A DNA stretch of 46,780 bases. It comes from an uncultured Agitococcus sp. Its GTDB lineage: Bacteria > Pseudomonadota > Gammaproteobacteria > Pseudomonadales > Moraxellaceae. The stretch is taken from contig NZ_CALETI010000445.1 of NCBI RefSeq assembly GCF_937920075.1, forward strand, positions 1-46,780, read 5' to 3'. A program made the translations under genes and the position numbers. Positions within the stretch are counted from its first letter, which is position 1, and each line of letters opens with the position of its first letter. Of the stretch, positions 8,689 through 17,504 are shown one piece after another. The notes under the pieces were generated by a model, which saw only the letters and a program-made list of their open reading frames with translations, had not been told where the DNA came from and ran no database searches.

Positions 8689-9945
8689 CTATTCGTTTTG
8701 CTGCACACCTAACAACTCAGCCGCCCACATTAACTTATCATGAGCGTTGTTTGCTGCTGCTTGTTTGAGTTGGACACTCGGGGTATGCATCAATTTATTG
8801 GTCAAATTACGAGATAAACGCTCTAATACGTCATGAGGATTCACACCTTGGGCTAAGGATTGTTGTGCTTTAGCAATTTCGGCTAATCGTAATTCTTCAA
8901 CTTGCTGACGATAAGCCATCACCAAACCACTGGCAGCTTGGGCACGTTGTTGATGGCCAAATTCTATGGCACATTGTTCAATTAATTGTTCGGCTTGTTG
9001 TGCTGCTTGTTGACGGGCACGACGATTTTCTTCAATGGTGCTTTCTAAATCATCAACGGTATATAAATAAACATCTTCTAAATCATCAACTTCGGGTTCA
9101 ATATCACGTGGAACAGCAATATCAACCATAAAAATCGGCTGATAACGACGCTTCTTTAAGGCGCGCTCAACCATACCTTTACCAATCACAGGCAACTGAC
9201 TACCTGTACAACTAATAACAATATCTGCTTGGGGCAAAACTTCGGCCAAATCGGCCAGTAACACGACTTTTGCACCACCCAACTCTGCTGCTAAATTTTC
9301 AGCACGCTCTAAACTGCGATTGGCAATGGTAATGTGTTTAATACCCTGTTCTTTAAGATGCTTAGCCACCAAGCTAATCATTTCACCTGCCCCAACCAAT
9401 AAAGCATTAGCTTTGGTAAGGTCGGTAAAAATTTGTTTGGCTAATTGCACTGCCGCAAAACCAATCGACACAGGATTTGCACCAATCGCCGTTTCGGTAC
9501 GAACACGTTTTACTGCAGCAAAAGCCTGTTGAAAAATTCGATCTAGCTGAGAGCCAACTGTTCCTGCTTGTTGAGCATGTTGATAAGCAACTTTTACTTG
9601 GCCAAAAATTTGTGGCTCACCCAATACCATTGAATCTAAACCAGAGGCTACACGCATCAAATGACGTAAAGCTTGTTGATCTTGATGTAAATAAATAGAT
9701 GTTTGTAATTCTGTTAATGAAATTTGTCGCTCTTGACTTAACCATTGCAATAATTTTTGGCTATCATTGGCAATACCATAAAACTCGGTACGATTACAGG
9801 TTGAAACTATCGCCAACTCATTAATTTCTGCACGAGCACAAGCCACCTGCAAAGCATGAGGTAAAAACTCTGGCAAAAACGCAACTTTTTCGCGTAAATG
9901 CACAGAAGCTGTTTTATGATTAATGCCGAGCGCGATAAAACCCAT
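8689..9945 (-). CDS. hemA: Glutamyl-tRNA reductase
   Basis: A 418-residue enzyme that reduces Glu-tRNA(Glu) to glutamate-1-semialdehyde, the first step of C5 tetrapyrrole synthesis. The start MGFIALGINHKTASV is typical, the catalytic Cys50 lies in STCNRTEFY, and GEPQIFGQVK marks the substrate-binding region; the NADPH domain carries LLVGAGEM. It is the first gene of the minus-strand unit and is divergent from the TPR gene. A possible promoter is listed at 9979-10007. No clear Shine-Dalgarno sequence precedes the ATG. Confidence 0.95.
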   Translation of the reverse strand: MGFIALGINHKTASVHLREKVAFLPEFLPHALQVACARAEINELAIVSTCNRTEFYGIANDSQKLLQWLSQERQISLTELQTSIYLHQDQQALRHLMRVASGLDSMVLGEPQIFGQVKVAYQHAQQAGTVGSQLDRIFQQAFAAVKRVRTETAIGANPVSIGFAAVQLAKQIFTDLTKANALLVGAGEMISLVAKHLKEQGIKHITIANRSLERAENLAAELGGAKVVLLADLAEVLPQADIVISCTGSQLPVIGKGMVERALKKRRYQPIFMVDIAVPRDIEPEVDDLEDVYLYTVDDLESTIEENRRARQQAAQQAEQLIEQCAIEFGHQQRAQAASGLVMAYRQQVEELRLAEIAKAQQSLAQGVNPHDVLERLSRNLTNKLMHTPSVQLKQAAANNAHDKLMWAAELLGVQQNE

Positions 9946-9978
9946 AAAAGGGAAACAACAATTAGCTAGGGGGTGGTT

Positions 9979-10007
9979 ATTGTGCGCGAAAGCAGGATTT
10001 TTTTCAA
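9979..10007 (-). promoter_or_regulatory. Candidate sigma70 promoter of hemA operon
   Basis: On the minus strand, TTGAAA (10007-10002) is followed after exactly 17 bases by CACAAT (9984-9979): 5 of 6 and 4 of 6 matches to consensus. Transcription would start near 9972, about 27 bases before hemA. Pattern match only. Confidence 0.4.
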
Positions 10008-10085
10008 ACGGATTACAAACAAGGGCAACATTTTTGTTTATAGTCAGCCAAGCAAGTTACTTAAAACGGGATTAACACCATTACC

Positions 10086-11762
10086 ATGAACAAAACATTG
10101 GTTAAGATTTATCGTACAACAGCGTTGATCACTCTCACATTAGCCAACTTCAGTTATGCAAACACACCGCAAAATAATCATAACTTGAGTTATGACAGTT
10201 TATATGGATTATTACTGGGCGAAATAGCTCTACAACGCAACCAAACTAATCTTGCTTTGGAACAATATAGTCAACAAGCACAACAAACTAAAGATAAAGC
10301 CATTATTGAACGAGCATTACAAATTGCCAACTTTTTACAAGATAATGAACAAGGTTTAAACTTAGCCAAGCTCTGGATAGAAACAACGCCTAAAGATCAA
10401 AAGGCTTATTATCAGCTGGCTTATCATGCGCTCAAAAAACAAAAATATAATCAAGCCATTGAAGCGATAGATAAACTATTATTACTAGAGCCTGAATCAG
10501 ACTTAGAAGCTCTTTTTTTAAGTGCTTACCCAAGCCTTCCCGAACAACGCAAACAACTTTTAGACGCGATTCAAAATTTAAGTAAAAATTATCCTGATAA
10601 TCCTCATCTACTATTTGCACATGGCTTATTGGTCGGAGAAACAGGTGACTATAAACAAGCCTTAATTTTTATTGAAAAAGCTCAAAAGCTCAATCCGCGG
10701 AGTATTCCCACGGTTTTATTACAAGCCCGATTGTTGACACTCAATAAACAAAGCGATAAAGCCATTAAACTGCTAGAACAAAGCCTACAAAAAACACCTA
10801 ATAGTCCTCAGCTTAACATGCACTACATACGAGCTTTAATTAATGATAAACAATATAACGCTGCCGAAACCAAACTAGCGCAACAACTACTAAGACAGCC
10901 TCAAAATACAGAAATGTTACTCATGCATGCCTTGTTATCTTTTGATAACCAACATGATGAACAAGCCATTAAAAGTTTTAATAAACTCATTGTTTTAAAT
11001 AGTAATGTTGACGAAGCTTTTTATTATTTAGCGATGATTGCCAAACGACAAAATAATTTGAGTCAGGCAGAGTCTTATTTTAGCCAAATAAACGATGGTG
11101 ATCGTTTTTTAAGTGCACAAGTTGAATTAGCCAGTTTAAGAATTAAAGATCAACGTGATGTGCAAATGCGCCAACAATTTAATGAATCTCGACAACAACA
11201 CCCCGAAATTGCTAATACACTCTATGCTGTTGAAGCCGAAATTTTGCGAGATCATCAACGATTAGATGAAGCTTATGCTGTTCTTGCCGATGCCATCAAC
11301 AAATTTCCTCAAGATAATCTGTTATTATTTAGCCGTGCATTATTAGCCGAAAAGCGAAATGATTTAATTCGGTTTGAACTAGATATGCTCGAACTTCTTA
11401 AAAGAGACAGCAAAAATCCTAGTTACCTCAATGCTTATGGTTACACCTTAGCAGACAGAACAAATCGACTTGAAGAAGCTGATCGTTATTTGCGCGAAGC
11501 GATTAAACTAAAACCCAATGATCCCGCTATTATGGATAGTGTTGGTTGGTTGTTGTACAAACAAGGCCACTTATTTGAAGCGTTGACGTATATTAAAAAG
11601 GCTTATGCCGCATCCAAAGACGAAGAAATTGGGTTACACTTAGCTGAAGTTTTATGGGTTTGCGGTTTTAAAGCAGAAGCTGCTAAAATTTGGCAGGAAC
11701 TTTTGACGCAAAAACCAAACAGTGAAGCCGTTTTGAAGCATCGCGCGCAATGGGAGAAATGA
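10086..11762 (+). CDS. Secreted TPR repeat protein
   Basis: A 558-residue protein with a Sec signal peptide (KTLVKIYRTT then a hydrophobic stretch, probable cleavage after SYA near residue 25) and tetratricopeptide repeats along most of its length; clear examples are AYYQLAYHALKKQKYNQAIEA, near 113-133, and ALLSFDNQHDEQAIKSFNKL in the middle. The last 120 residues (NAYGYTLADR.NRLEEADRYL, then VGWLLYKQGHLFEALTYI) match the conserved C-terminal repeats of the protein encoded beside lolB in Pseudomonas and Acinetobacter. It probably acts as a periplasmic scaffold, but no partner is proven. The lolB start follows after 3 bases, so the two are cotranscribed. The ATG lacks an obvious ribosome site. 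Confidence 0.85.
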   Translation: MNKTLVKIYRTTALITLTLANFSYANTPQNNHNLSYDSLYGLLLGEIALQRNQTNLALEQYSQQAQQTKDKAIIERALQIANFLQDNEQGLNLAKLWIETTPKDQKAYYQLAYHALKKQKYNQAIEAIDKLLLLEPESDLEALFLSAYPSLPEQRKQLLDAIQNLSKNYPDNPHLLFAHGLLVGETGDYKQALIFIEKAQKLNPRSIPTVLLQARLLTLNKQSDKAIKLLEQSLQKTPNSPQLNMHYIRALINDKQYNAAETKLAQQLLRQPQNTEMLLMHALLSFDNQHDEQAIKSFNKLIVLNSNVDEAFYYLAMIAKRQNNLSQAESYFSQINDGDRFLSAQVELASLRIKDQRDVQMRQQFNESRQQHPEIANTLYAVEAEILRDHQRLDEAYAVLADAINKFPQDNLLLFSRALLAEKRNDLIRFELDMLELLKRDSKNPSYLNAYGYTLADRTNRLEEADRYLREAIKLKPNDPAIMDSVGWLLYKQGHLFEALTYIKKAYAASKDEEIGLHLAEVLWVCGFKAEAAKIWQELLTQKPNSEAVLKHRAQWEK

Positions 11763-11765
11763 AGC

Positions 11766-12449
11766 GTGAGACATTTTTTTACTGCTACCAGCTTAATTTT
11801 ATTAAGTGGTTGTGCTAGCCAATCTGCAATTTTACATTATAAGGAAGCTTATACTGTCCCTACACCTGCACCAATCGCCGAACAACATCCCTTAGCCAAA
11901 CTCGAAATTGCTGAAGATGTTGATTCAGTTCAATTACCTGCATTAAACCCACTCAGTATGTGGACAGCTTCTGGCAAGCTTGCTGTTAAAATGATTGATG
12001 AAAACGGCAGCAAAAAAGGTGGTAGTGCTTATTTTAATTGGCAACAAGACACTCAAGACTATCGTATTATTCTAATTGGCCCATTAGGTCAAGGACGCAC
12101 AACATTAATTGGCAATAGCAAAGGCGTTATTTTGCAAAGTGCTAAAACAGGTGAAGTCACGGCACAAACACCAGAAGCATTATTTGAGCAAGCTTTTGGC
12201 TGGACAGCCCCAGTTTCTTATTTAAAATTTTGGCTTGAAGGTCGCCCTGCGACAACTGATGCAGTATTGAATTATACAACATCAGGTCAACTCGAAAGTG
12301 TGCGAGAAGGTAATTGGCAAGCTGATTTTAAAAATTATCGTTATATTAACAGTCAATTTTTACCCCAAAAAATTGTTGTCACTGGCCCCAATGTTAATAT
12401 GACGGTTTTAATTAATGAGTGGCAACCACAGATTGTAGCAACTCAATAA
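11766..12449 (+). CDS. lolB: Outer-membrane lipoprotein receptor LolB
   Basis: A 227-residue lipoprotein that accepts lipoproteins from LolA and inserts them into the outer membrane. Start is GTG with GGGAG upstream; the lipobox LSGC ends at Cys16. The body shows WTASGKLAVKM, FNWQQDTQDYRIILIGPLGQG and TPEALFEQAFGWTAPVSYLKFWLEG, the family's beta-barrel half with the conserved region around the protruding loop. About 40 residues of linker follow the lipid anchor. It lies between the TPR gene and ispE, an order conserved in gammaproteobacteria. Confidence 0.93.
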   Translation: MRHFFTATSLILLSGCASQSAILHYKEAYTVPTPAPIAEQHPLAKLEIAEDVDSVQLPALNPLSMWTASGKLAVKMIDENGSKKGGSAYFNWQQDTQDYRIILIGPLGQGRTTLIGNSKGVILQSAKTGEVTAQTPEALFEQAFGWTAPVSYLKFWLEGRPATTDAVLNYTTSGQLESVREGNWQADFKNYRYINSQFLPQKIVVTGPNVNMTVLINEWQPQIVATQ

Positions 12450-13291
12450 TGACGACCATTACTTTGCCCTCTCCTGCAAAACTCAACTTATTTTTGCACA
12501 TCACAGGACAACGTGCCGATGGTTATCATAATCTACAAACTATTTTTCAGTTTGTAGATTATGCTGATACCTTAACATTTACGCTGCGTGAAGATGGCAT
12601 GATTACCCTAAGTCCTGCTTTGGCTGATATTGCCAGTCAAGACAACTTAATTGTTAAAGCAGCACGCCTGTTACAACAGCAAAGTCAAAGCCATCTTGGT
12701 GTAGATATTCATCTAAACAAAATCATTCCTATGGGTGCAGGCTTAGGGGGAGGCTCATCTAATGCGGCCACCACACTATTAGCATTAAACATTTTATGGA
12801 ATTTGCACTGGCCAAATGAAAAATTGGCTCAGTTAGGTTTATCTTTGGGTGCTGATGTCCCAATTTTTGTTTATGGTCGTGCAGCATGGGCAGAAGGTGT
12901 TGGTGAGGCTTTAACCCCCCTAGAGTTACCCGAACCTGTCTATGTTGTACTCAAACCTGATTGCAAAATAGGCACTCGTGAGATTTTTACCCATCCAGCA
13001 TTGACAAGAAATACACCGCCTATTACAGTTTCGCCCCACGCTGCACAGCATGGCCAAAATGACTGTGAAGCGATAGTCAGCGAGCTATATCCTCCTGTTC
13101 AAAACGCCCTATTGTGGTTAAAACAATTTGGCAATGCCAAACTCACTGGCACAGGTTGTTGTGTGTTTGTTGACTGCTCAAGTGTTGAACAAGCCAATAA
13201 AATATTAGCAAAATCAACAGTTGACGGCTTTGTGACAAGAGGCTACAATCTCTCGCCTGCACACAAAGCATTGCAAAAATATCTCTCTTAG
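12449..13291 (+). CDS. ispE: 4-diphosphocytidyl-2-C-methyl-D-erythritol kinase
   Basis: GHMP kinase of the MEP isoprenoid pathway, phosphorylating CDP-methylerythritol at the 2-OH. The ATG at 12449 overlaps the lolB stop (TAATG) and gives 280 residues starting MTTITLPSPAKLNLFL; the longer frame from 12419 would intrude into lolB. ATP-binding PMGAGLGGGSSNAA is intact, as are the N-terminal PAKLNL and the late LTGTGCCVF. The UAG stop codon shares two bases with the downstream tRNA-Gln gene. Confidence 0.95.
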   Translation: MTTITLPSPAKLNLFLHITGQRADGYHNLQTIFQFVDYADTLTFTLREDGMITLSPALADIASQDNLIVKAARLLQQQSQSHLGVDIHLNKIIPMGAGLGGGSSNAATTLLALNILWNLHWPNEKLAQLGLSLGADVPIFVYGRAAWAEGVGEALTPLELPEPVYVVLKPDCKIGTREIFTHPALTRNTPPITVSPHAAQHGQNDCEAIVSELYPPVQNALLWLKQFGNAKLTGTGCCVFVDCSSVEQANKILAKSTVDGFVTRGYNLSPAHKALQKYLS

Positions 13292-13364
13292 GGGTGTCGC
13301 CAAGCGGTAAGGCAGCGGGTTTTGATCCCGCCATGCGTTGGTTCGAATCCAGCCACCCCTGCCA
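13290..13364 (+). tRNA. tRNA-Gln (anticodon TTG)
   Basis: A 75-nt cloverleaf. The acceptor stem AGGGGTG (13290-13296) pairs with CACCCCT, followed by discriminator G and an encoded CCA (13362-13364). The anticodon stem GCGGG/CCCGC encloses TTTTGAT with anticodon TTG. The T arm GTTGG-TTCGAAT-CCAGC is intact. The first two bases lie inside the ispE stop codon, so 5' processing must cut within the ispE reading frame's last codon if the two are cotranscribed. The order ispE-tRNA-Gln-prs is conserved in Pseudomonas-like relatives. Confidence 0.97.
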
Positions 13365-13445
13365 TCTTCTTATTATTAATAGCAATCAACATTTAACAGC
13401 CGTTTGTTATCTTGTTAATGCTACTTTTTGATAGTGTAAAGCAAA

Positions 13446-14396
13446 ATGCCTAATTTGGTCGTCTTTACTGGCAATGCCAATCCTGAACTCGCACAAAAAG
13501 TCGTTGACCGTTTACATGTTCCTCTCGGCAGAGCGCAAGTAACTCGCTTCTCTGATGGGGAAATTTCTGTCGAAATTAATGAAAATGTTCGTGGTAAAGA
13601 CGTCTTTATTTTGCAATCTACTTGCGCACCTACCAATGACAATTTAATGGAATTAATTGTCATGGCTGATGCTTTACGTCGTGCAAGTGCTGGCCGTATT
13701 ACAGCAGTTGTCCCCTACTTCGGTTATGCACGCCAAGATCGTCGCCCACGCTCTGCACGTGTACCGATTACTGCCAAAGTAGTTGCCGATATGATTACCT
13801 CGGTAGGCATTGACCGTGTATTAACGGTTGACTTACACGCCGACCAAATTCAAGGCTTTTTTGATATTCCTGTTGATAACATTTACGGTTCACCTGTGTT
13901 ATTAGCCGATCTACAAAAACAATCGTTTGATAATTTAATGATCGTTTCGCCTGACGTAGGTGGTGTAGTTCGCGCCCGTGCGGTTGCTAAACAGTTAGGT
14001 GAAGTTGATTTAGCCATTATCGACAAACGTCGTGCCCGCGCTAACGAATCTCAAGTGATGCATATCATTGGTGACGTTTCTGGCCGTGACTGTATTATTG
14101 TTGACGATATGGTTGATACTGCTGGTACATTGTGTAAAGCTGCCGCTGCTTTAAAAGAACATGGCGCACGTCGTGTGGTTGCTTATTGTACCCACCCTGT
14201 TTTATCGGGTGCGGCAATCAAAAATATTGTTAACTCCGCAATGGATGAATTAGTAGTCACGGATACCATTCCTTTATCTGCTGAGGCAGTAGCCAGTGGC
14301 CGTATTCGTCAATTGTCTTTAGCGCCATTGTTAGCCGAAACAGTTCGTCGCATTAATAATGAAGAATCTATCAGCGCAATGTTTGATTTATTCTAA
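13446..14396 (+). CDS. prs: Ribose-phosphate pyrophosphokinase
   Basis: A 316-residue PRPP synthase making 5-phosphoribosyl-1-diphosphate from ribose-5-phosphate and ATP, for nucleotide, histidine and tryptophan synthesis. DLHADQIQGFFDIPVDN carries the catalytic-loop and metal ligands, SPDVGGVVRAR follows, and the PRPP-binding loop is IIVDDMVDTAGT. The length matches the bacterial class I enzyme. The ATG has no clear Shine-Dalgarno site. TTGTTA / TGTAAA with 17 bases between them lies just before the start and could be a promoter with a very short leader. A terminator follows at 14414. Confidence 0.96.
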   Translation: MPNLVVFTGNANPELAQKVVDRLHVPLGRAQVTRFSDGEISVEINENVRGKDVFILQSTCAPTNDNLMELIVMADALRRASAGRITAVVPYFGYARQDRRPRSARVPITAKVVADMITSVGIDRVLTVDLHADQIQGFFDIPVDNIYGSPVLLADLQKQSFDNLMIVSPDVGGVVRARAVAKQLGEVDLAIIDKRRARANESQVMHIIGDVSGRDCIIVDDMVDTAGTLCKAAAALKEHGARRVVAYCTHPVLSGAAIKNIVNSAMDELVVTDTIPLSAEAVASGRIRQLSLAPLLAETVRRINNEESISAMFDLF

Positions 14397-14413
14397 TCAT
14401 AAAACGATTTTCT

Positions 14414-14439
14414 CAGGTACTTTTTAAGTGCCTGTTTTT
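14414..14439 (+). terminator. Rho-independent terminator after prs
   Basis: CAGGTACTT (14414-14422) pairs with AAGTGCCTG (14426-14434), nine pairs with one G-T wobble and a TTT loop, followed by TTTTT at 14435-14439. It lies 18 bp after the prs stop. Confidence 0.8.
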
Positions 14440-14442
14440 CTA

Positions 14443-14495
14443 AGTATCACGTTTAGGTGATACTAATAACCTCAGTATCTGGTCGCAAGATGCTG
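14443..14495 (+). promoter_or_regulatory. Two-hairpin leader of rplY (possible L25 autoregulatory site)
   Basis: Two consecutive stem-loops lie between the prs terminator and the rplY ribosome site. The first is AGTATCAC (14443-14450) with GTGATACT (14457-14464), a perfect 8 bp. The second is CAGTATCT (14473-14480) with AGATGCTG (14488-14495), 8 bp with one G-T pair and loop GGTCGCA. Neither has a U tract, so they do not look like terminators. In E. coli and relatives L25 represses its own translation through the rplY leader; that this leader does the same is inference. Confidence 0.45.
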
Positions 14496-14512
14496 AACTT
14501 TTGGAGACTATT

Positions 14513-15091
14513 ATGTCCGCTAACTTCAATTTAACGGCTGTTAGCCGTAAAGACGAAGGGAAAGGTGCGAGCCGCCGCCTTCGCCACGCTCAACAAGTTC
14601 CAGCTGTTATTTACGGTGCAGGTCAAGCCCCTCAATCTATCGCTATTCCATTTAAAGATTTGGTTAAAGCCTTAGAAAGCGAAGCTTTTTACTCTCACAT
14701 TTTGACTTTAACTATTGATGGTCAAGAACAACAAGCTGTTATCAAAGCATTACAACGTCATCCTGCTAAAAACATTCCTATGCATGCTGACTTCTTACGC
14801 ATTGATGCAACACACAAAATCACCATGAAAGTGCCTTTACACTACCTCAACCAAGAATCTTGTGTTGGTGTAAAAGCTGAAGGTGGTGCAATTTCTATTA
14901 TTGCTAACGATGTTGAAATCGCTTGTTTACCAAAAGACTTACCAGAGTTCTTAACTGTTGATTTTGCTGCTGTACATATTGGTACAACTTTACACTTATC
15001 TGATATTGCTTTGCCAGCAGGTGTAGAGATTCCTTTATTAGCACAAGGTCATGACTATGACCAACCAATCGCTAACGTTCACAAAGCTTAA
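14513..15091 (+). CDS. rplY: 50S ribosomal protein L25/CTC
   Basis: A 192-residue 5S-rRNA-binding protein of the two-domain L25/CTC form. The N-terminal L25 domain starts at FNLTAVSRKDEGKGASRRLR. The C-terminal TL5-like domain begins near residue 97 and contains VPLHYLNQESCVGVKAEGG and ends with LPAGVEIPLLAQ. The ATG at 14513 sits 6 bases after GGAG, which is preferred over an in-frame TTG at 14501. The leader holds two hairpins. pth follows after 13 bp. Confidence 0.95.
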   Translation: MSANFNLTAVSRKDEGKGASRRLRHAQQVPAVIYGAGQAPQSIAIPFKDLVKALESEAFYSHILTLTIDGQEQQAVIKALQRHPAKNIPMHADFLRIDATHKITMKVPLHYLNQESCVGVKAEGGAISIIANDVEIACLPKDLPEFLTVDFAAVHIGTTLHLSDIALPAGVEIPLLAQGHDYDQPIANVHKA

Positions 15092-15104
15092 GGTGAACTA
15101 AGCG

Positions 15105-15689
15105 ATGGCGGGTTTGCAATTAATTGTTGGCTTGGGTAATCCAGGTTTAGAATATGCGCAAACTCGTCACAATGCGGGTGTTTGGTATGTGGCTGCCTTG
15201 GCAGAACAATATAACATCCGCATGACCCCCGAAAGCAAATATTTTGGGTTAGTCGGGCGCGGTCAAATTAACGGACAGGAAGTTCGTTTATTAATTCCCA
15301 CCACATTTATGAATCGTTCTGGCCAAGCCGTTTCTGCGCTAGCCAATTTCTTCAAAATATCTCCTGATGCCATGTTAGTCGCTCATGACGAATTAGATTT
15401 ACCTGTGGGTAGCATTCGTTTAAAAACTGGCGGTGGTCATGGTGGTCATAATGGCTTACGCGATATTATTAGTGGTTTAGGTAATCAAAATAATTTTCAC
15501 CGTTTACGCATTGGTATTGCTCATCCCGGTGATGCTAAATTAGTGTCTAATTACGTGCTTGGCAAAGCTCCTTCTGCCGAACAAGAAAAAATCGAATCTG
15601 CGATTATTGCTGCTGTCAAAGTCACCGATTTAATGACTAATGGCAATCTAAACAAAGCTATGAATCAATTAAATGGTTTTAAGGCTTAG
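15105..15689 (+). CDS. pth: Peptidyl-tRNA hydrolase
   Basis: A 194-residue enzyme that releases peptides from peptidyl-tRNA dropped by stalled ribosomes. LIVGLGNPGLEYAQTRHNAG contains the catalytic His (residue 22 here); FMNRSGQAV, HDELDLPVG and GGGHGGHNGLRD complete the active site. It is next to rplY as in most gammaproteobacteria. The usual following gene ychF is absent; rnfD follows instead after 136 bp. Confidence 0.96.
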   Translation: MAGLQLIVGLGNPGLEYAQTRHNAGVWYVAALAEQYNIRMTPESKYFGLVGRGQINGQEVRLLIPTTFMNRSGQAVSALANFFKISPDAMLVAHDELDLPVGSIRLKTGGGHGGHNGLRDIISGLGNQNNFHRLRIGIAHPGDAKLVSNYVLGKAPSAEQEKIESAIIAAVKVTDLMTNGNLNKAMNQLNGFKA

Positions 15690-15734
15690 ACGAATAATCA
15701 TCAGTTACTGTCTCAACATCTAAACTTCGTCTAA
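15686..15734. repeat. 9-bp inverted repeat after pth
   Basis: TTAGACGAA (15686-15694), which contains the pth stop codon TAG, is the exact reverse complement of TTCGTCTAA (15726-15734), 31 bp apart. No T tract follows, so it is not an ordinary terminator; it may be an RNA-stabilising or attenuating structure. Confidence 0.4.
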
Positions 15735-15779
15735 TACTATTCATTAAACGCCAATCTACCACCAAACTTGTCATTTCGT

Positions 15780-15785
15780 TATAAT
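15780..15785 (+). promoter_or_regulatory. Candidate -10 element before rnfD
   Basis: A perfect TATAAT lies 41 bp before the rnfD start, without a good -35 hexamer at 16-18 bp spacing. It would give rnfDGE-nth its own promoter, which it needs because rnfABC are not upstream. Confidence 0.35.
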
Positions 15786-15825
15786 CTACATTAAAGCAAA
15801 AGCCTAAAAATCAAGGATTTAATCA

Positions 15826-16839
15826 ATGTCCTTTATCACGGTCACCTCGCCACATCAAAATGGTCAACAACGCACTGCATGGGTCATGCGCCAAGTGTGT
15901 TATGCTACTTTACCCGCCTTAGCAGCGTTAACTTTTAGTTTTGGTATTGGCTCAATCATTAACGTGTTGTGGTGTGTTGCCATTGCGCTCATTTTAGAAG
16001 GCATTTGCTTAAAGCTGCGTAAAAAAAATCTTGAATTTTATTTAAGCGATGGCTCAGCAGCCGTGACTGGCTTGTTATTAGGTTTATCTATCAGTCCTTT
16101 ATCACCGTGGTGGTTAAGTGTTATTGGTTTAACTTTTGCCATTCCGATTGCCAAACATTTATATGGTGGCTTGGGACAAAATCCTTTTAACCCTGCGATG
16201 ATTGCTTATGCTTTATTATTAGTGTCTTTTCCTGTGGAAATGACCCACTGGCCAACAGGCATGAATTCAATTGATTCGACATTACATATTTTTTTAGATC
16301 AATATGGTGCTGTTGATCTAACGACGGGGGCAACACCACTAGATAACTTTAAAACCAACCACCACAGCCCAACACTGACATGGTTAGCTAATGGCAACAT
16401 TGATCTTCCTGAATCAATGCTTGTGAATGTGATGTTTGCTTTGGGCGGCTTGTATTTATTAGCCAGAAAAATTATTACTTGGCATATTCCTGTCAGTGTC
16501 TTAGCCTGTTTAACTGTGTTATCAACGTTGTTCTTTATGATTGATAACCAACATTATGCTTCACCTATGCTGCACTTATTGACAGGCGCAACCATGATTG
16601 GCGCATTTTTTATTGCTACCGACCCTGTCACTGCTGCCACGTCTAATGGTGCTAGGTTAATTTATGGTATGGGAATTGGTATGTTAATTTATATCATTCG
16701 CACGTGGGGTGGATATCCTGATGCTGTGGCTTTTGCGGTGTTATTAATGAATTTGGCTGCTCCAATGATTGATCATTTATATCAACCACGCACTTTTGGC
16801 CATCAAGTCAGTATTGTTAAATGGCGCAATAAATCATGA
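15826..16839 (+). CDS. rnfD: Electron transport complex subunit RnfD
   Basis: A 337-residue inner-membrane subunit of the Rnf/Rsx ion-translocating ferredoxin:NAD oxidoreductase, of the NqrB/RnfD family, with about nine to ten hydrophobic segments. LTTGATPLDNFK holds the Thr (about 170) that carries covalently bound FMN; GLGQNPFNPAMIAYALLL and TDPVTAATSNGARLIYG are conserved loops. The ATG has AAGGAT 7 bases upstream. Its end overlaps rnfG (ATGA). RnfA, RnfB and RnfC genes, normally upstream, are absent here. Confidence 0.93.
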   Translation: MSFITVTSPHQNGQQRTAWVMRQVCYATLPALAALTFSFGIGSIINVLWCVAIALILEGICLKLRKKNLEFYLSDGSAAVTGLLLGLSISPLSPWWLSVIGLTFAIPIAKHLYGGLGQNPFNPAMIAYALLLVSFPVEMTHWPTGMNSIDSTLHIFLDQYGAVDLTTGATPLDNFKTNHHSPTLTWLANGNIDLPESMLVNVMFALGGLYLLARKIITWHIPVSVLACLTVLSTLFFMIDNQHYASPMLHLLTGATMIGAFFIATDPVTAATSNGARLIYGMGIGMLIYIIRTWGGYPDAVAFAVLLMNLAAPMIDHLYQPRTFGHQVSIVKWRNKS

Positions 16840-17504
16840 ATCTACGCGAAAAGAGCTTAAAAAGCGGCTTAATTTTGGCATTATTTGCAGGCATTACCAC
16901 TGCCTTAATTGCCATTGTCAACACCATGACTGTTGACCGTATTGCTGCCAGCCAAAAAGCTAATTTATTAGACTCTTTAAATCAATTAGTACCCGTACAA
17001 CGCTATAACAATGATTTATTACACGATACGCTTAGCATCAAAGACAACACATTATTGCATTTAGATCATGATGAAACGGCTTATCGGGCGCGTAAAAATG
17101 GCGAAAATGTCGCAGTGATTTTTCCTGTCGTTGCACCTGATGGTTATAGTGGCAAAATTAAATTATTGGTTGCGATTGAAGAAAATGGTCAATTGGCAGG
17201 TGTGCGAGTATTAACACACAAAGAAACGGCTGGCTTAGGCGATGCCATTGAAAAGCAAAAATCCAACTGGATTGATAGTTTTAATTTTCGCTCATTAGCC
17301 AATACCACTGCTCAACAATGGCACGTTAAAAAAGATAATGGCATGTTTGACCAATTTACAGGCGCAACCATTACGCCTCGTGCAGTGGTTAAAGCGGTGC
17401 ATAATAGTTTGTTGTACTATCAACAACATAAAAACCAACTTTTTGCACAACCCAATGATTTGATTGATGATGAAAGTGAACAACTGTTGAGTCAACGACC
17501 ATGA
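16836..17504 (+). CDS. rnfG: Electron transport complex subunit RnfG
   Basis: A 222-residue subunit with one N-terminal membrane helix (LILALFAGITTALIAIV) and a periplasmic FMN-binding domain. FTGATITPRAVV holds Thr178, the expected covalent FMN site; HKETAGLGDAIE is the second conserved block. It overlaps rnfD and rnfE by 4 bases each, so the three are translationally coupled. Confidence 0.93.
   Translation: MNLREKSLKSGLILALFAGITTALIAIVNTMTVDRIAASQKANLLDSLNQLVPVQRYNNDLLHDTLSIKDNTLLHLDHDETAYRARKNGENVAVIFPVVAPDGYSGKIKLLVAIEENGQLAGVRVLTHKETAGLGDAIEKQKSNWIDSFNFRSLANTTAQQWHVKKDNGMFDQFTGATITPRAVVKAVHNSLLYYQQHKNQLFAQPNDLIDDESEQLLSQRP

Noticed and set aside
13143..13385. Minus-strand 80-codon frame over tRNA-Gln and the end of ispE
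   Set aside because: It is the antisense shadow of a tRNA gene (the WLDSNQR-type translation is a well-known false protein) and overlaps a certain CDS.
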